Origin: Micromonospora lupini
GTDB lineage: Bacteria > Actinomycetota > Actinomycetes > Mycobacteriales > Micromonosporaceae
Direction: 5' to 3'
Assembly: GCF_026342015.1 (NCBI RefSeq)
Contig: NZ_JAPENL010000001.1
Span: 1,240,001 to 1,304,000, forward strand
Length of the DNA stretch: 64,000 bases
Shown here: positions 50,562 through 60,190 of the stretch, in pieces
How positions within the stretch are numbered: the first letter of the stretch is position 1
Layout of the letters: each line of letters starts with the position of its first letter
Program-made: the position numbers and the translations under genes
Notes under the pieces: model-generated
Database searches by the model: none
The model's input: the letters and a program-made list of their open reading frames with translations, nothing else
What the model was told of the DNA's origin: nothing

Positions 50562-53500
50562 ATGAGGATTTCTTCGTGGGGCACCCGCAGGACCCGCGCG
50601 GCGGCGCTGACCGCCGTCGGCGCCATCCTGGCGGTCAACGCTCTCCTGGCGCCGGCGCCTGCCGAGCCCCCGCCGAATCGGGTGCTGACCGCTGCCGAGG
50701 ACATCGGGCCGGTGGACCCGGTCGCCGAGGCGCTGAGCTTCGGGGTCATGACCGAGGGCAACGCCAACCTCGTCAACGACGAGAACGAAGGCACCCTCGC
50801 CGTCGGCGGAGACCTCACCTTCGGCAACTACCAACTGGCCACCGTGACCGCCGGGTCGTTCGTCGTGCCGGGCGACGCCCGACCGAGCGCCCTCGTCGTC
50901 GGCGGGCGCGTCAACTTCGCCGGCAGCGTCGGTGGCACCCGTCTGCAGGTGCTCTCCAGCGGATACGCGAAGGTCGGCGACCTGACCGGCACCGTCGTAC
51001 GCGACACCGACAACAACGGCGCCCAGGTCAACACCCGGATCCTGCCGTCGGACAACTACGACGCGTCGCCCCGGGTGGAGCTTGTCACCCGGCAGCCCGT
51101 CGGCAGCGTCGGACCCACCTCGCCGATCAACTTCGCGGGCGCCTTCGCCGCCTTCCGCAGCACGACCGCCGGCCTCGCCACCTGCGACAACACGGTGGTG
51201 CTCCGGACTCCGAACGGCGACGTGCTCCCCCGGCCGATCCCCGCCGGCAGCAACGCCGTGGTCACCCTCACCCCGGGCGTGACGAACGTGCTGAACCTGA
51301 CCGCCGCCGACCTGGCCAACATCCAGACGCTTACCTTCGCCAGCCAGCCCACCGCCAGCACCCCGCTGCTGGTAAACGTGGACACCACTGGCGTCGGCAA
51401 CACGTTCGACTGGACCGCCCCGAACTTCTCCGGCATCGGCGGCCCGCAGGCGCGCTACGTCCTGTTCAACTTCCCGACCGCCACCGCGCTCACCCTGACG
51501 ACGGGCGCCGCCACGGTCGAGGGCACCATCTACGCCCCCAACGCCAGCCTTACCGACCTCTCGGCCAGCAACACCGAGGGCAGCGTGATCACCCGTACGC
51601 TTGACCACCGCGGCGGTGAGATCCACTACTTCCCGTTCAGCACCACGCTGTCCTGCGCGGGCGCGAGTCCGGCCGGCATCGACCTGATCAAGGCGTCGAC
51701 CACCGCGGTGATCACGGCCGTCGGCCAGCAGGTGCCGTACTCGTTCCACGTGGTCAACACCGGCGGCGTCCCGCTCACCGCCATCTCGGTCACCGACCAG
51801 CAGACCCCGCCCTCGTCGAACGCCAACCTCGGCCCGATCACCTGCGCCGCCACCACCCTCGCCCCCGGCACCCGGACGGCGTGCACCGCCACCTACACGG
51901 TCACCCAGGCGGACCTCGACAACGGCGGCGTCACAAACGTCGGCACCGCCCAGGGCTCCCCACCCACCGGCCCGCCGGTGGTGTCCGATCCGGACACCCT
52001 GACCATTCCGGCACAGTCGCTCGCCGCCTCCGTCACAGTCGTGAAGTCGTCGACCACCACGTCCATCACCTCGGTGGGTCAGCAGGTGCCCTACCGCTAC
52101 CTTGTCGCCAACACCGGCGGCCTGACCCTCACCAACGTCGGCGTCACGGACGTGCAGACACCGCCCTCGTCAAACGCCAACCTCGGCCCGATCACCTGCG
52201 TCGCCACCACCCTCGCGCCGGGCGCGACCACCACCTGCGCCGCCACCTACACAGTCACCCAGGCCGACCTCGACAACCACCGGGTCGCCGACACCGCCAC
52301 CGCCCGGGGTACGCCACCCACCGGCACGCCGGTCACCTCGCCGCCGTCGACGCTGACCATCCCGGCCGCGGGGCTGACCCCGTCCATCACGGTCACGAAG
52401 ACCTCCACCACCGCGTCGATCACCACTGTCGGGCAGCAGGTGCCGTACTCGTTCCACGTGGTCAACACCGGCGGGCTCACCCTGACCAACGTCACCGTCA
52501 CCGACGAGCAGGCGCCGCCCTCGTCAAACGCCAACCTCGGCCCGATCACCTGCGCCGCCACCACCCTCGCACCCGGCGCGCGGACCGGGTGCACCGCGAC
52601 CTACACCGTCACCCAGGCCGACCTCGACAACGACGGGGTTACCAACACCGCCGTCGCACACGGCACGCCACCCGGCGGCGGCACGCCGGTGAACTCGCCA
52701 CCCTCGACGCTGACCCTGCCGGAGACCGACCTGGTCGCCTCGATCGCGGTCGTGAAGACGTCCACGACCACCACGATCAGTGTGATCGGGCAGCAGGTGC
52801 CGTACTCGTTCCACGTGGTCAACACCGGCGGGCTCACCCTGACCAACGTCGGCGTCACCGACGTGCAGGCGCCGCCGTCGTCGAACGCCAACCTCGGCCC
52901 GATCACCTGCGCGGCCACCACCCTCGCCCCCGGTGCCAGGACCTCGTGCACGGCCAGGTACCTGGTCACCCAGGCGGACCTGGACGCGGGCCTGGTGCGT
53001 GACACCGCAACCGCGCACGGCAACCCTCCCGGCGGAGCTACTCCTGTGCAGTCGCCGCCGTCGACGCTGACCATCCCGACCGGTGACGTGTTTCCGGCCA
53101 TCGCGATGGTGAAGTTCTCCACCACCGAGACGATCAGCTCCGTGGGGCAGCAGGTGCCCTACCAGTTCCTGGTCGCCAACACCGGCGGCGTCACGCTTAA
53201 CAACGTCAACGTCACCGATGTGCAGGACCCGCCGTCGTCGAACGCCAACCTCGGCCCGCTCAACTGCCCACAGACCACGCTCGTCCCCGGCCAGACAACG
53301 ACGTGCACCGCGACCTACACCGTCACCCAGGCCGACCTCGACCATGACGAACTGACCGACATCGCCACCGCGCACGGCACCCCGACGGGGACCGAGGAGC
53401 CGGTGGACTCGGACCAGGTCGTGCTGACCATCCCGGCGGCCGACGTCACGCCGTCACTCTCGGTCGTCAAGTCGTCCACCACGACGACGATCACCACGGT

Positions 53501-55403
53501 CGGGCAGCAGGTCCCCTACCAGTTCCTCGCGATCAACACCGGTGGCGTCACGCTTACCAACGTCACCGTCACCGACGTGCAGGCGTCGCCCTCGTCAAAC
53601 GCCAACCTCGGCCCGATCACCTGCCCGCAGACCACCCTCGCGCCGGGTGCGGTGACCGCCTGCACGGCCACCTACACCGTCACCCAGGCCGACCTGGACA
53701 ACAACGCGGTCGTCGACACCGCCACCGCGCACGGCACGCCGCCGGGCACCGAGACGCCTGTGAACTCGCCGCCGTCCACACTGACGATCCCCGAGTCCGG
53801 ACTGGTCGCCGCGATCTCGGTGGTCAAGGTCTCCGACGTCACCACGATCGGCGTCGTCGGGCAGCAGGTGCCGTACCGGTTCCACGTGGTCAACACCGGC
53901 GGGCTGACCCTGACCGGTGTCACCGTCACCGACGTGCAGGCGCCGCCCTCGTCGAACGCCGACCTCGGCCCGATCACCTGCGCGACGACCACACTCGCGC
54001 CGGGTGGGTCCACCGCCTGCACGGCCACCTACACCGTCACCCAGGCCGACCTGGACAACAACGGGGTCACCGACACCGCCACCGCGCACGGCACCCCACC
54101 CGGGGGTACGCCCGTGGACTCGCCGCCGTCGACGCTGACGATTCCCCAGGCGGGGCTCGTGGCCGACATCGACGTGATCAAGTCGTCGACCACCGTGGCG
54201 ATCACCGCGGCCGGCCAGCAGGTGCCGTACACCTTCCTGGTGGTCAACAGCGGCGGCCTGACGCTGACCGGGGTGACTGTCAACGACACCGTGCTGCCGC
54301 CGTCCGAGCGGGACGGGCTCGGGCCGATCACCTGCGGCCCGCAGGACACCCCGAACGGGGAGGTGACCCTGACGCCGGGCGGGTCGATCCAGTGCCGCGC
54401 GACGTACACAGTGACCGAGGAGGAGTTCGCCGGCTCGTCGCTGCGCAACGTCGCCACCGTCACCGGCACGCCACCGGTCGGGCCGCCGCCGGTCTCGCCG
54501 CCCTCCCCGTTGGACATCCCGATCCCGCACCCGGCGATCACCATCGCCAAGTCGGTCACGCCCACAGTGGTGTCGACGGCCGGTGACGTGGTCACGTACC
54601 GGTTCGTGGTGGCAAACACCGGCAACACCCCGCTGAGCGCGGTGACTGTCGACGAGACGGAGTTCTCCGGCACCGGCACGCCGGGGGCGATCACCTGCGG
54701 CACTCCGCCGGTCGCCAATGGCAGCGTCACCCTGCCCGCCGGGGCGAGCACCACCTGCACGTCGACCTACGCCGTCACCGCGGCGGACATCGACGCCGGC
54801 ACGATCACGAACACGGCGGTGGCGGCCGGCACGCCGCCGACCATCCCCGGCCAACAACCACCGACGCCGGTACGCTCCGGACCGGCCACCGCCGAGGTCA
54901 CGGCCACCCGGGGCGCCGCCATCACCGTGGTGAAGTCCAGCAGCACCGAGAAGATCACCCGCCCGGGTCAGCAGGTGCCGTTCCAGTTCGTGGTCACCAA
55001 CACCGGACGTGTAGGGCTTACCGACGTGAGAGTCACCGACACCCTCACGGCGCCGGCGGCACCTGCCGACCTCGGCCCGATCACCTGCGGCCCGGACCGG
55101 ACGCCCAACGGCGCTGTCACCCTGGCCGCCGGTGCCGCCGTGACCTGTGCGGCGACGTACACGGTCAGCAAGGCCGACTACCACCACGGTTCGGTGCGCA
55201 ACAGCGCGACGGCGACCGGTACCCCGCCGGAGGGCCCCGCGCCGGTGGCGCCGGAGTCCACCATCACCATCAGAGTGAAGGGGAAGCTGCCGGTGACCGG
55301 CACATCGTTCCCGATCGGCGGCTGGATGTCGGCCGGAGTGCTGGCAGTGCTCCTCGGCGCCGCGTTGCTGCTTGTCGTCCGGCAGCGCAGGCTCCGCGCC
55401 TAG
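50562..55403 (+). CDS. Giant cell-wall-anchored adhesin: choice-of-anchor A plus ten DUF11 repeats
   Basis: A 1613-residue surface protein. ATG 50562 follows GGGGGA and gives a signal peptide (TRAAALTAVGAILAVNALLA). Residues from about 45 to 360 are a choice-of-anchor A / collagen-binding-like adhesive domain (GNANLVNDENEGTLAVGGD). Then come ten beta-sandwich DUF11-type repeats of about 118 residues, the first seven nearly identical (GQQVPYSFHVVNTGG, PPSSNANLGPITC, YTVTQADLDN). Paired cysteines in each could form a disulfide. The end is a sortase signal: LPVTG, a hydrophobic helix and RQRRLRA. It is probably a stalked adhesin for surface or hyphal attachment. Confidence 0.93.
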   Translation: MRISSWGTRRTRAAALTAVGAILAVNALLAPAPAEPPPNRVLTAAEDIGPVDPVAEALSFGVMTEGNANLVNDENEGTLAVGGDLTFGNYQLATVTAGSFVVPGDARPSALVVGGRVNFAGSVGGTRLQVLSSGYAKVGDLTGTVVRDTDNNGAQVNTRILPSDNYDASPRVELVTRQPVGSVGPTSPINFAGAFAAFRSTTAGLATCDNTVVLRTPNGDVLPRPIPAGSNAVVTLTPGVTNVLNLTAADLANIQTLTFASQPTASTPLLVNVDTTGVGNTFDWTAPNFSGIGGPQARYVLFNFPTATALTLTTGAATVEGTIYAPNASLTDLSASNTEGSVITRTLDHRGGEIHYFPFSTTLSCAGASPAGIDLIKASTTAVITAVGQQVPYSFHVVNTGGVPLTAISVTDQQTPPSSNANLGPITCAATTLAPGTRTACTATYTVTQADLDNGGVTNVGTAQGSPPTGPPVVSDPDTLTIPAQSLAASVTVVKSSTTTSITSVGQQVPYRYLVANTGGLTLTNVGVTDVQTPPSSNANLGPITCVATTLAPGATTTCAATYTVTQADLDNHRVADTATARGTPPTGTPVTSPPSTLTIPAAGLTPSITVTKTSTTASITTVGQQVPYSFHVVNTGGLTLTNVTVTDEQAPPSSNANLGPITCAATTLAPGARTGCTATYTVTQADLDNDGVTNTAVAHGTPPGGGTPVNSPPSTLTLPETDLVASIAVVKTSTTTTISVIGQQVPYSFHVVNTGGLTLTNVGVTDVQAPPSSNANLGPITCAATTLAPGARTSCTARYLVTQADLDAGLVRDTATAHGNPPGGATPVQSPPSTLTIPTGDVFPAIAMVKFSTTETISSVGQQVPYQFLVANTGGVTLNNVNVTDVQDPPSSNANLGPLNCPQTTLVPGQTTTCTATYTVTQADLDHDELTDIATAHGTPTGTEEPVDSDQVVLTIPAADVTPSLSVVKSSTTTTITTVGQQVPYQFLAINTGGVTLTNVTVTDVQASPSSNANLGPITCPQTTLAPGAVTACTATYTVTQADLDNNAVVDTATAHGTPPGTETPVNSPPSTLTIPESGLVAAISVVKVSDVTTIGVVGQQVPYRFHVVNTGGLTLTGVTVTDVQAPPSSNADLGPITCATTTLAPGGSTACTATYTVTQADLDNNGVTDTATAHGTPPGGTPVDSPPSTLTIPQAGLVADIDVIKSSTTVAITAAGQQVPYTFLVVNSGGLTLTGVTVNDTVLPPSERDGLGPITCGPQDTPNGEVTLTPGGSIQCRATYTVTEEEFAGSSLRNVATVTGTPPVGPPPVSPPSPLDIPIPHPAITIAKSVTPTVVSTAGDVVTYRFVVANTGNTPLSAVTVDETEFSGTGTPGAITCGTPPVANGSVTLPAGASTTCTSTYAVTAADIDAGTITNTAVAAGTPPTIPGQQPPTPVRSGPATAEVTATRGAAITVVKSSSTEKITRPGQQVPFQFVVTNTGRVGLTDVRVTDTLTAPAAPADLGPITCGPDRTPNGAVTLAAGAAVTCAATYTVSKADYHHGSVRNSATATGTPPEGPAPVAPESTITIRVKGKLPVTGTSFPIGGWMSAGVLAVLLGAALLLVVRQRRLRA
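51680..54490 (+). repeat. Array of about 354-357-bp coding repeats
   Basis: The conserved GGSCAGCAGGTGCC segment recurs at 51723, 52077, 52431, 52788, 53145, 53502, 53859 and 54213, giving periods of 354 or 357 bp. Nucleotide identity between neighbouring units is very high, suggesting duplication or gene conversion. Copy number may vary and collapse in short-read assemblies. Confidence 0.88.
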
Positions 55404-55423
55404 CGCGCAACGATCACGGGGGT

Positions 55424-55446
55424 CGGACCGGAGGGGAACCGGTCCG
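55424..55446 (+). terminator. Terminator-like hairpin after the adhesin
   Basis: CGGACCGG and CCGGTCCG form a perfect 8-bp stem around a 7-nt loop, 20 bp after the adhesin stop. No U-tract follows. Confidence 0.55.
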
Positions 55447-55574
55447 GCCCTCGCGGCACGTCAGCACCAACCGGTCCGCTCGCGGTCCACGCCCACCGTG
55501 TCGCCCTTCCGGCGAAGCCAGCGCACCGCCGGACCGCCGGGCGGCAGTTGGCCTGGGCAGACCCAAGCGGCACG

Positions 55575-55925
55575 TCACCATCCACCGCCGCGAGCAGCCG
55601 TCGTCTGCTCTGATTGGTGCGTCACCAGTGGCTGACAACGATGCCCGTACGACCTCCAAGTCCAGCGCGGATCTCGGTGACCAGTACGGGTGACAACTGA
55701 GGCCAGTTGAGGAACGGCGTCAAACCAGTCGACCGGCTCGACGACTGCCGTACGCGCGGCCGGTCCCGGCTTCCACTCGCTGGGCTGCCACCACGCGTCA
55801 CGACGGTCGTTCGGAAGGATCACTCCACGGGCCAGCAGCAGGCCCTGTAGGCCGAGGACGATCTCCTCGCACTCGGCGGACGAGGTGTGGTCCAGCCGGA
55901 CCACGGAAACGCTGTGCTCACTCAC
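55575..55925 (-). CDS. Hypothetical protein
   Basis: A 116-residue protein with no family I recognise. It has a plausible fold-like start (SVSVVRLDHTSSAECEEIVLGLQGLLLARG), Trp-rich middle (DAWWQPSEWKPG) and an odd basic, low-complexity end, which could mean the C-terminus is altered or truncated. It is 7 bp downstream of the XRE-cupin gene on the same strand, so it is probably co-transcribed. Base composition is slightly less GC-rich than its neighbours. Confidence 0.6.
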   Translation of the reverse strand: MSEHSVSVVRLDHTSSAECEEIVLGLQGLLLARGVILPNDRRDAWWQPSEWKPGPAARTAVVEPVDWFDAVPQLASVVTRTGHRDPRWTWRSYGHRCQPLVTHQSEQTTAARGGGW

Positions 55926-55932
55926 TGTCGAA

Positions 55933-56526
55933 CTACTCCTTGTCGGACGCGGCGGGGCGGGCGCGAACGTGCAGCCGTTCCCCCTGTGGCCCGAACAGGC
56001 TGAGGGCCTCGGCGGTACCCGGGCCGGGGTTGAACACCCGGTGCGGGACGCGGGTGTCGAACTCGGCGACCTCTCCCGGGGTCAGCGTCAGGTCGTGTTC
56101 GCCGAGCAGCAGGCGCAGCCGGCCGGAGAGCACGTAGAGCCACTCGTACCCCTCGTGGGTCTGCTGGGTTCGCTCCCCGGCGGGCGTGTCCGGCGGGAAG
56201 ATCTGCTTGAACGCCTGCAGACCGCCCGGTCGGCGGGTCAGCGGCAGGAACGTCACGCCGTGCATGACGATCGGTTTGGGGCGTACGCGAGGGTCACCGG
56301 TGGCCGGGGCGTCCACCAGCTCGTCAAGCGCCACCTGGTACGCCCGCGCGAGCGGGAGCAGCAGTTCCAGGGTGGGCCGACGGGTGCCGGACTCCAGCCG
56401 GGACAGGGTGCTCACCGAGATGCCGGTCAGCTCGGCGAGCTGGGTCAGCGTGGTGCCGCGCCTGTGGCGCAGGGCGCGCAGCCGGGGGCCGACGGCCGCC
56501 AGCGCGGCACTGTCATCGTTTGCCAT
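55933..56526 (-). CDS. XRE family regulator with cupin domain
   Basis: A 197-residue regulator. The N-terminal helix-turn-helix (RGTTLTQLAELTGISVSTLSRLE) is followed from about residue 100 by a cupin barrel (HEGYEWLYVLSGRLRLLLG, PGEVAEFDTRVPHRVFNPG), a ligand-sensing fold. ATG 56526 is chosen because the domain begins right after it. It is divergent from the reductase/methyltransferase fusion across 74 bp, so it is the obvious candidate to control that gene. Confidence 0.92.
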   Translation of the reverse strand: MANDDSAALAAVGPRLRALRHRRGTTLTQLAELTGISVSTLSRLESGTRRPTLELLLPLARAYQVALDELVDAPATGDPRVRPKPIVMHGVTFLPLTRRPGGLQAFKQIFPPDTPAGERTQQTHEGYEWLYVLSGRLRLLLGEHDLTLTPGEVAEFDTRVPHRVFNPGPGTAEALSLFGPQGERLHVRARPAASDKE

Positions 56527-56600
56527 AACGGCAAGGATAGTTGCCACCTGAGCGACAGCGACGGATGGTGGGCTCAGCCGACAACTAGGGGGACACTCCG

Positions 56601-58163
56601 GTGGACGAGACATACGACGTGGTGGTGGTGGGCGGCGGCGCGGCCGGGCTCGGCGGGGCCCTGGCGCTGAGCCGGGCCCGGCGGTCGGTGCTGGTGATCG
56701 ACTCCGGCGAACCGCGCAACGCGCCGGCCGACCACGTGCACAACTACCTGGGGCGGGAGGGGACGCCGCCGGGCGAGCTGCTCGCGGCCGGGCGCGCGGA
56801 GGTGGCCGGGTACGGCGGGCAGTTCCGCGCCGGCCGGGTCGAGGCCGCCAGCCGCGACGACGACGGGTTCCGGCTCGCCCTCGATGACGGGAGCACGGTG
56901 CGGGCCCGCCGCCTTCTGGTGGCGACCGGGCTGATCGACGAGCTGCCCGACGTGCCCGGGGTGGCCCAGCGGTGGGGTCGCGACGTGCTGCACTGCCCGT
57001 ACTGCCACGGCTGGGAGGTCCAGGACCGGCGCATCGGTGTGCTGGCGACCGGGCCGATGGCCGTGCACCAGGCCGAGATGTGGCGGCAGTGGAGCTCGGA
57101 CGTGCTGCTCCTGCTGCACGACGCCCCGACCCCGGACGAGGAGACGGCCGAACGGCTGGCCGCCCGGGGCATCGCCGTGGTGCCGGGCCCGGTCGCGGAG
57201 CTGGAGGTGACCGGGGACGCGCTGACCGGCGTACGGCTCGCCGACGGCCGGGTGGTGGCGCTGGACGCGGTCGTCGTGGCGGCCCGCGCGGTTCCCCGCG
57301 CCGAGATGCTTGTGGGGCTGGGCCTGGCGCCGGAGGAGGTGACGGTGGGCGGGCACGTCATCGGCACCCAGATCCCGGCCGACGCCACCGGGGCGACGAC
57401 AGTGCCGGGCGTCTGGGTGGCCGGCAACGTGGCCGACATGCGCGGCCAGGTGATCACGTCCGCCGCGGCCGGGCTGATGGCCGGTGCGGCGATCAACGGC
57501 GACCTGATCGCGGAGGACACCCGCGACGCGGTGGGCGCGTACCGGCAATTGGTGGCCACGACCTTCGAGGAGCCGGCGTGGGAGGAGCGGTACCAGGCCA
57601 AGCCTGCGGTGTGGAGTGGCCGCCCGAACCCGCAGCTCGTCACCGAGGCCGCCGACCTGACCCCGGGGCGGGCGCTGGACGTGGGCAGCGGTGAGGGCGC
57701 CGACGCGGTGTGGCTGGCGGAGCGTGGTTGGCAGGTGACGGCTGTGGACATCTCGACCACCGCCCTGACCCGGGCCGCCGAGCACGCAGAGGCCGCGGGT
57801 GTGGGCGACCGGATCGAGTTCACGCACGCCGACCTGCGCGACAAGCCGCCGGCCGAGGGGGCGTACGACCTGGTGTCGGCGCAGTTCATGCACCTGCCCC
57901 CGGCACCGCGGCGGGAGTTGTTCGCCCGCCTGGCCGACGCGGTCGCACCGGGGGGCGTGCTGCTGATCGTCGGGCACCACCCGTCGGACCTGTGGACGTC
58001 GGGGCACCGGCTGCACATGCCGGACATGATGTACACGGCCGAGGACGTGGCCTCCTCGTTGGACCCGGCCCGATGGGACGTCCGCACGACCGAGACCCGC
58101 CCCCGCCCCGGCCCCCACGACGTCGTCCACCACGACGCGGTCCTGGTAGCCGTCCGTCGGTGA
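56601..58163 (+). CDS. Thioredoxin-reductase-like flavoprotein fused to a SAM methyltransferase
   Basis: A 520-residue two-domain enzyme. Residues 1 to about 310 are a FAD/NAD(P) oxidoreductase: VVVGGGAAGLGGALALSRA, a redox pair Cys132-Cys135 in HCPYCHGWE, and a C-terminal FAD motif (VPGVWVAGNVADMRGQ). From about residue 330 a class I methyltransferase follows: RALDVGSGEGADAVWLAERG, VTAVDIST, APGGVLLIVGHH. Such fusions are known in actinomycetes and resemble dithiol oxidases plus S-methyltransferases of sulfur metabolites. GTG 56601 follows AGGGGGA. No NRPS is nearby, so detoxification of a dithiol or xenobiotic is a guess. Confidence 0.92.
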   Translation: MDETYDVVVVGGGAAGLGGALALSRARRSVLVIDSGEPRNAPADHVHNYLGREGTPPGELLAAGRAEVAGYGGQFRAGRVEAASRDDDGFRLALDDGSTVRARRLLVATGLIDELPDVPGVAQRWGRDVLHCPYCHGWEVQDRRIGVLATGPMAVHQAEMWRQWSSDVLLLLHDAPTPDEETAERLAARGIAVVPGPVAELEVTGDALTGVRLADGRVVALDAVVVAARAVPRAEMLVGLGLAPEEVTVGGHVIGTQIPADATGATTVPGVWVAGNVADMRGQVITSAAAGLMAGAAINGDLIAEDTRDAVGAYRQLVATTFEEPAWEERYQAKPAVWSGRPNPQLVTEAADLTPGRALDVGSGEGADAVWLAERGWQVTAVDISTTALTRAAEHAEAAGVGDRIEFTHADLRDKPPAEGAYDLVSAQFMHLPPAPRRELFARLADAVAPGGVLLIVGHHPSDLWTSGHRLHMPDMMYTAEDVASSLDPARWDVRTTETRPRPGPHDVVHHDAVLVAVRR

Positions 58164-58170
58164 GCGGTGC

Positions 58171-58199
58171 TGCCGGTGGCGGGCCGCCCGCCACCGGCA
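58171..58199 (+). terminator. Strong terminator hairpin after the fusion gene
   Basis: TGCCGGTGGCGGG pairs perfectly with CCCGCCACCGGCA over a 3-nt loop, 7 bp past the stop. No U-tract follows. Confidence 0.65.
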
Positions 58200-58240
58200 C
58201 GCACAGTCACGGCCAGCCGACGGTGCCAGGGCCCTGAACA

Positions 58241-58260
58241 GCGTTTCGTCGATGAAACGC
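58241..58260. promoter_or_regulatory. LacI-type operator candidate before the sugar ABC operon
   Basis: GCGTTTCGTCGATGAAACGC is a 20-bp palindrome with one mismatched pair and the central CG of LacI-family operators, about 100 bp upstream of the first permease. No LacI gene is in the window. Confidence 0.55.
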
Positions 58261-58361
58261 TGCGTTGCGTTTACGCTGCGTAGTGCGTTGTCACTACCGC
58301 GTCAGCCCCCCGCCACCTGATCTCCCCCCAACGGACGTACGGGCTGTGCAGGCTGCCCGAC

Positions 58362-59321
58362 GTGACAGCTCCGACTCTGCTCGCGGCCGGACCCGCCGCG
58401 CGTACCGACCGGCCGCCTGGCCTGACCCGCCGGGGCGCCGCGCCAGCGCGGGCACGGGAGACGGCACTCGGCCTGCTCTTCGTCCTGCCCGGTCTCGCGG
58501 GCCTGGGCGTCTTCGTGATCTTCCCGCTGTTCCAGGCGGTCTTCCTGGCCACCCGGGGCAACGACATCCTCGGCAACCCGACCCGGTCGGTGGGACTCGC
58601 GCACTTCCAGGAGCTCCTCACGCCGGCATTCGGCACGGTGCTCTGGCAGACGCTGCTCTTCACCGTGCTGGTGGTGGTGCCCGGCGTACTGCTGCCGCTG
58701 GCGCTCGCCGCTCCGCTGACCCAGCGACTGCCCGGCATGCGGATCTTCCGGACCGCCTTCGCCCTCCCGTTCGCCTACTCGGTCTCGGCGGCCAGCGTGG
58801 TCTGGTTGATCATGCTGAACCCCGGTGTCTCGCCGGTCAACTGGGCGCTGGGCCTGATCGGCGTTCCCGCGCCGAACTGGACCACCGAGCCGGGTTGGGC
58901 GACAGCCACTGTCGTCGGTGTCACCGTGTGGATGGTGTCCGGTTTCAACCTGCTCGTGCTCGCGGCCGGCCTCGCCGGCGTCGACGAGGAGGTGTTGGAG
59001 GCGGCCCGAATGGATGGCGCCAGCGGTCCCCGACAGTTCGTCAGCATCGTGCTGCCGATGATCTCGCCGAGCCTGTTCTTCGCCGTGGTGACCACCACGT
59101 TGGCCGCGCTCCAGGCGCTCGGCCAGGTGCAGATCATGACGGACGGCGGACCGAACGGACACACCCGCACGCTTGTCTATTCGATCTTCGACAACGCGTT
59201 CCACAACAACAACAGCAACTTCGGGCTGGCCAGCGCGCAGGGCCTGGTGCTGCTGGTCATCGGCGTGCTGATCGCCGTGGTGCAGTTCGGCGTCCTCGAG
59301 AGGCGGGTGCACTACAGGTGA
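58362..59321 (+). CDS. Sugar ABC transporter permease (MalF/UgpA type)
   Basis: A 319-residue permease with six helices. The EAA loop that docks the ATPase is visible as EEVLEAARMDGASGPRQFVSIVLPMI. The first 35 residues are a polar lead. GTG 58362 has no clear Shine-Dalgarno. It overlaps the second permease by 4 bp (GTGA). No ATPase gene is present, as is usual for actinomycete sugar importers served by a shared MsiK ATPase. Confidence 0.92.
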   Translation: MTAPTLLAAGPAARTDRPPGLTRRGAAPARARETALGLLFVLPGLAGLGVFVIFPLFQAVFLATRGNDILGNPTRSVGLAHFQELLTPAFGTVLWQTLLFTVLVVVPGVLLPLALAAPLTQRLPGMRIFRTAFALPFAYSVSAASVVWLIMLNPGVSPVNWALGLIGVPAPNWTTEPGWATATVVGVTVWMVSGFNLLVLAAGLAGVDEEVLEAARMDGASGPRQFVSIVLPMISPSLFFAVVTTTLAALQALGQVQIMTDGGPNGHTRTLVYSIFDNAFHNNNSNFGLASAQGLVLLVIGVLIAVVQFGVLERRVHYR

Positions 59322-60163
59322 GCAGGAGCGTGAACCGACCCGGTCCCGTGCCGACCGTCCTGACCTACCTCTGGCTGGGCATCGCCGCGGTGGTCCTGCT
59401 CTTCCCCGTGCTGCTCACCGTGATCGGGGGCTTCCTGCCGTCGAACGCGCTGCTGCACCAGCCGCCGCAACTCCTCGACGGGCACTGGACGCTGGAGAAC
59501 TACCGGGCTGCCTGGCGGCAACCGGTGGTGCCGCTGGCCCCGGCCTTCCTCAACTCGCTCTTCGTCGGTCTGAGCGTGATGCTCGGACACCTGGTCACGT
59601 CGTGTCTTGCCGCGTACGCCCTGGTCTTCCTGCGCAGCCCGCTGCGGCGGCCGATCTTCTGGCTGTTCCTGGCCACGATCATGGTGCCGTACGAGTCGAT
59701 CGTCGTGCCGAACGCGCTGTTCATCCGCTCACTGGGCATCAACGACAGCCGACTCAGCCTGGTCCTGCCGTTCTTGGCCAGCGGTTTCGGCGTGTTCATG
59801 CTGCGTCAGGCGTTCGCCCAGTTCCCCCGGGAGCTGCGCGAGGCCGCCGTCATCGACGGCTGCGGCCACCTGCGGTTCCTGGTCACCATCCTGCTGCCGG
59901 CGAGCCGGCCGGCACTTATCGGCATCGCCGTCTGGTCGTTTCTCCAGGGCTGGAACATGTACTTCTGGCCCTTGATCATCTCGTCCAGCAACAACTCCCT
60001 GAACACCCTGCAGACCGCGGTCTTCGCCCTGAAGGACAACGAGGGCGGCAGCCCCGCCGTGCTCCTGGCCGGCATCACCATCACGTTGGTGCCGACGCTG
60101 CTGCTTGTCATTTTCGGCCAGCGCTGGCTCGTTCGGGGCTTCACGGCCGGCGCGGTCAAGTAG
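59318..60163 (+). CDS. Sugar ABC transporter permease (MalG/UgpE type)
   Basis: A 281-residue partner permease with six helices. The EAA loop reads ELREAAVIDGCGHLRFLVTILLPASRPAL. The C-terminus (RWLVRGFTAGAVK) is the standard MalG ending. GTG 59318 overlaps the upstream stop. The binding-protein gene follows after 27 bp. Confidence 0.94.
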   Translation: MSRSVNRPGPVPTVLTYLWLGIAAVVLLFPVLLTVIGGFLPSNALLHQPPQLLDGHWTLENYRAAWRQPVVPLAPAFLNSLFVGLSVMLGHLVTSCLAAYALVFLRSPLRRPIFWLFLATIMVPYESIVVPNALFIRSLGINDSRLSLVLPFLASGFGVFMLRQAFAQFPRELREAAVIDGCGHLRFLVTILLPASRPALIGIAVWSFLQGWNMYFWPLIISSSNNSLNTLQTAVFALKDNEGGSPAVLLAGITITLVPTLLLVIFGQRWLVRGFTAGAVK

Positions 60164-60190
60164 TTCTCAACCCAGTAGTAGGAGGAAACA

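Noticed and set aside
51680..54490. Mobile-element insertion inside the adhesin
   Set aside because: The long repeats are in-frame protein domains with conserved Cys pairs, not insertion sequences.
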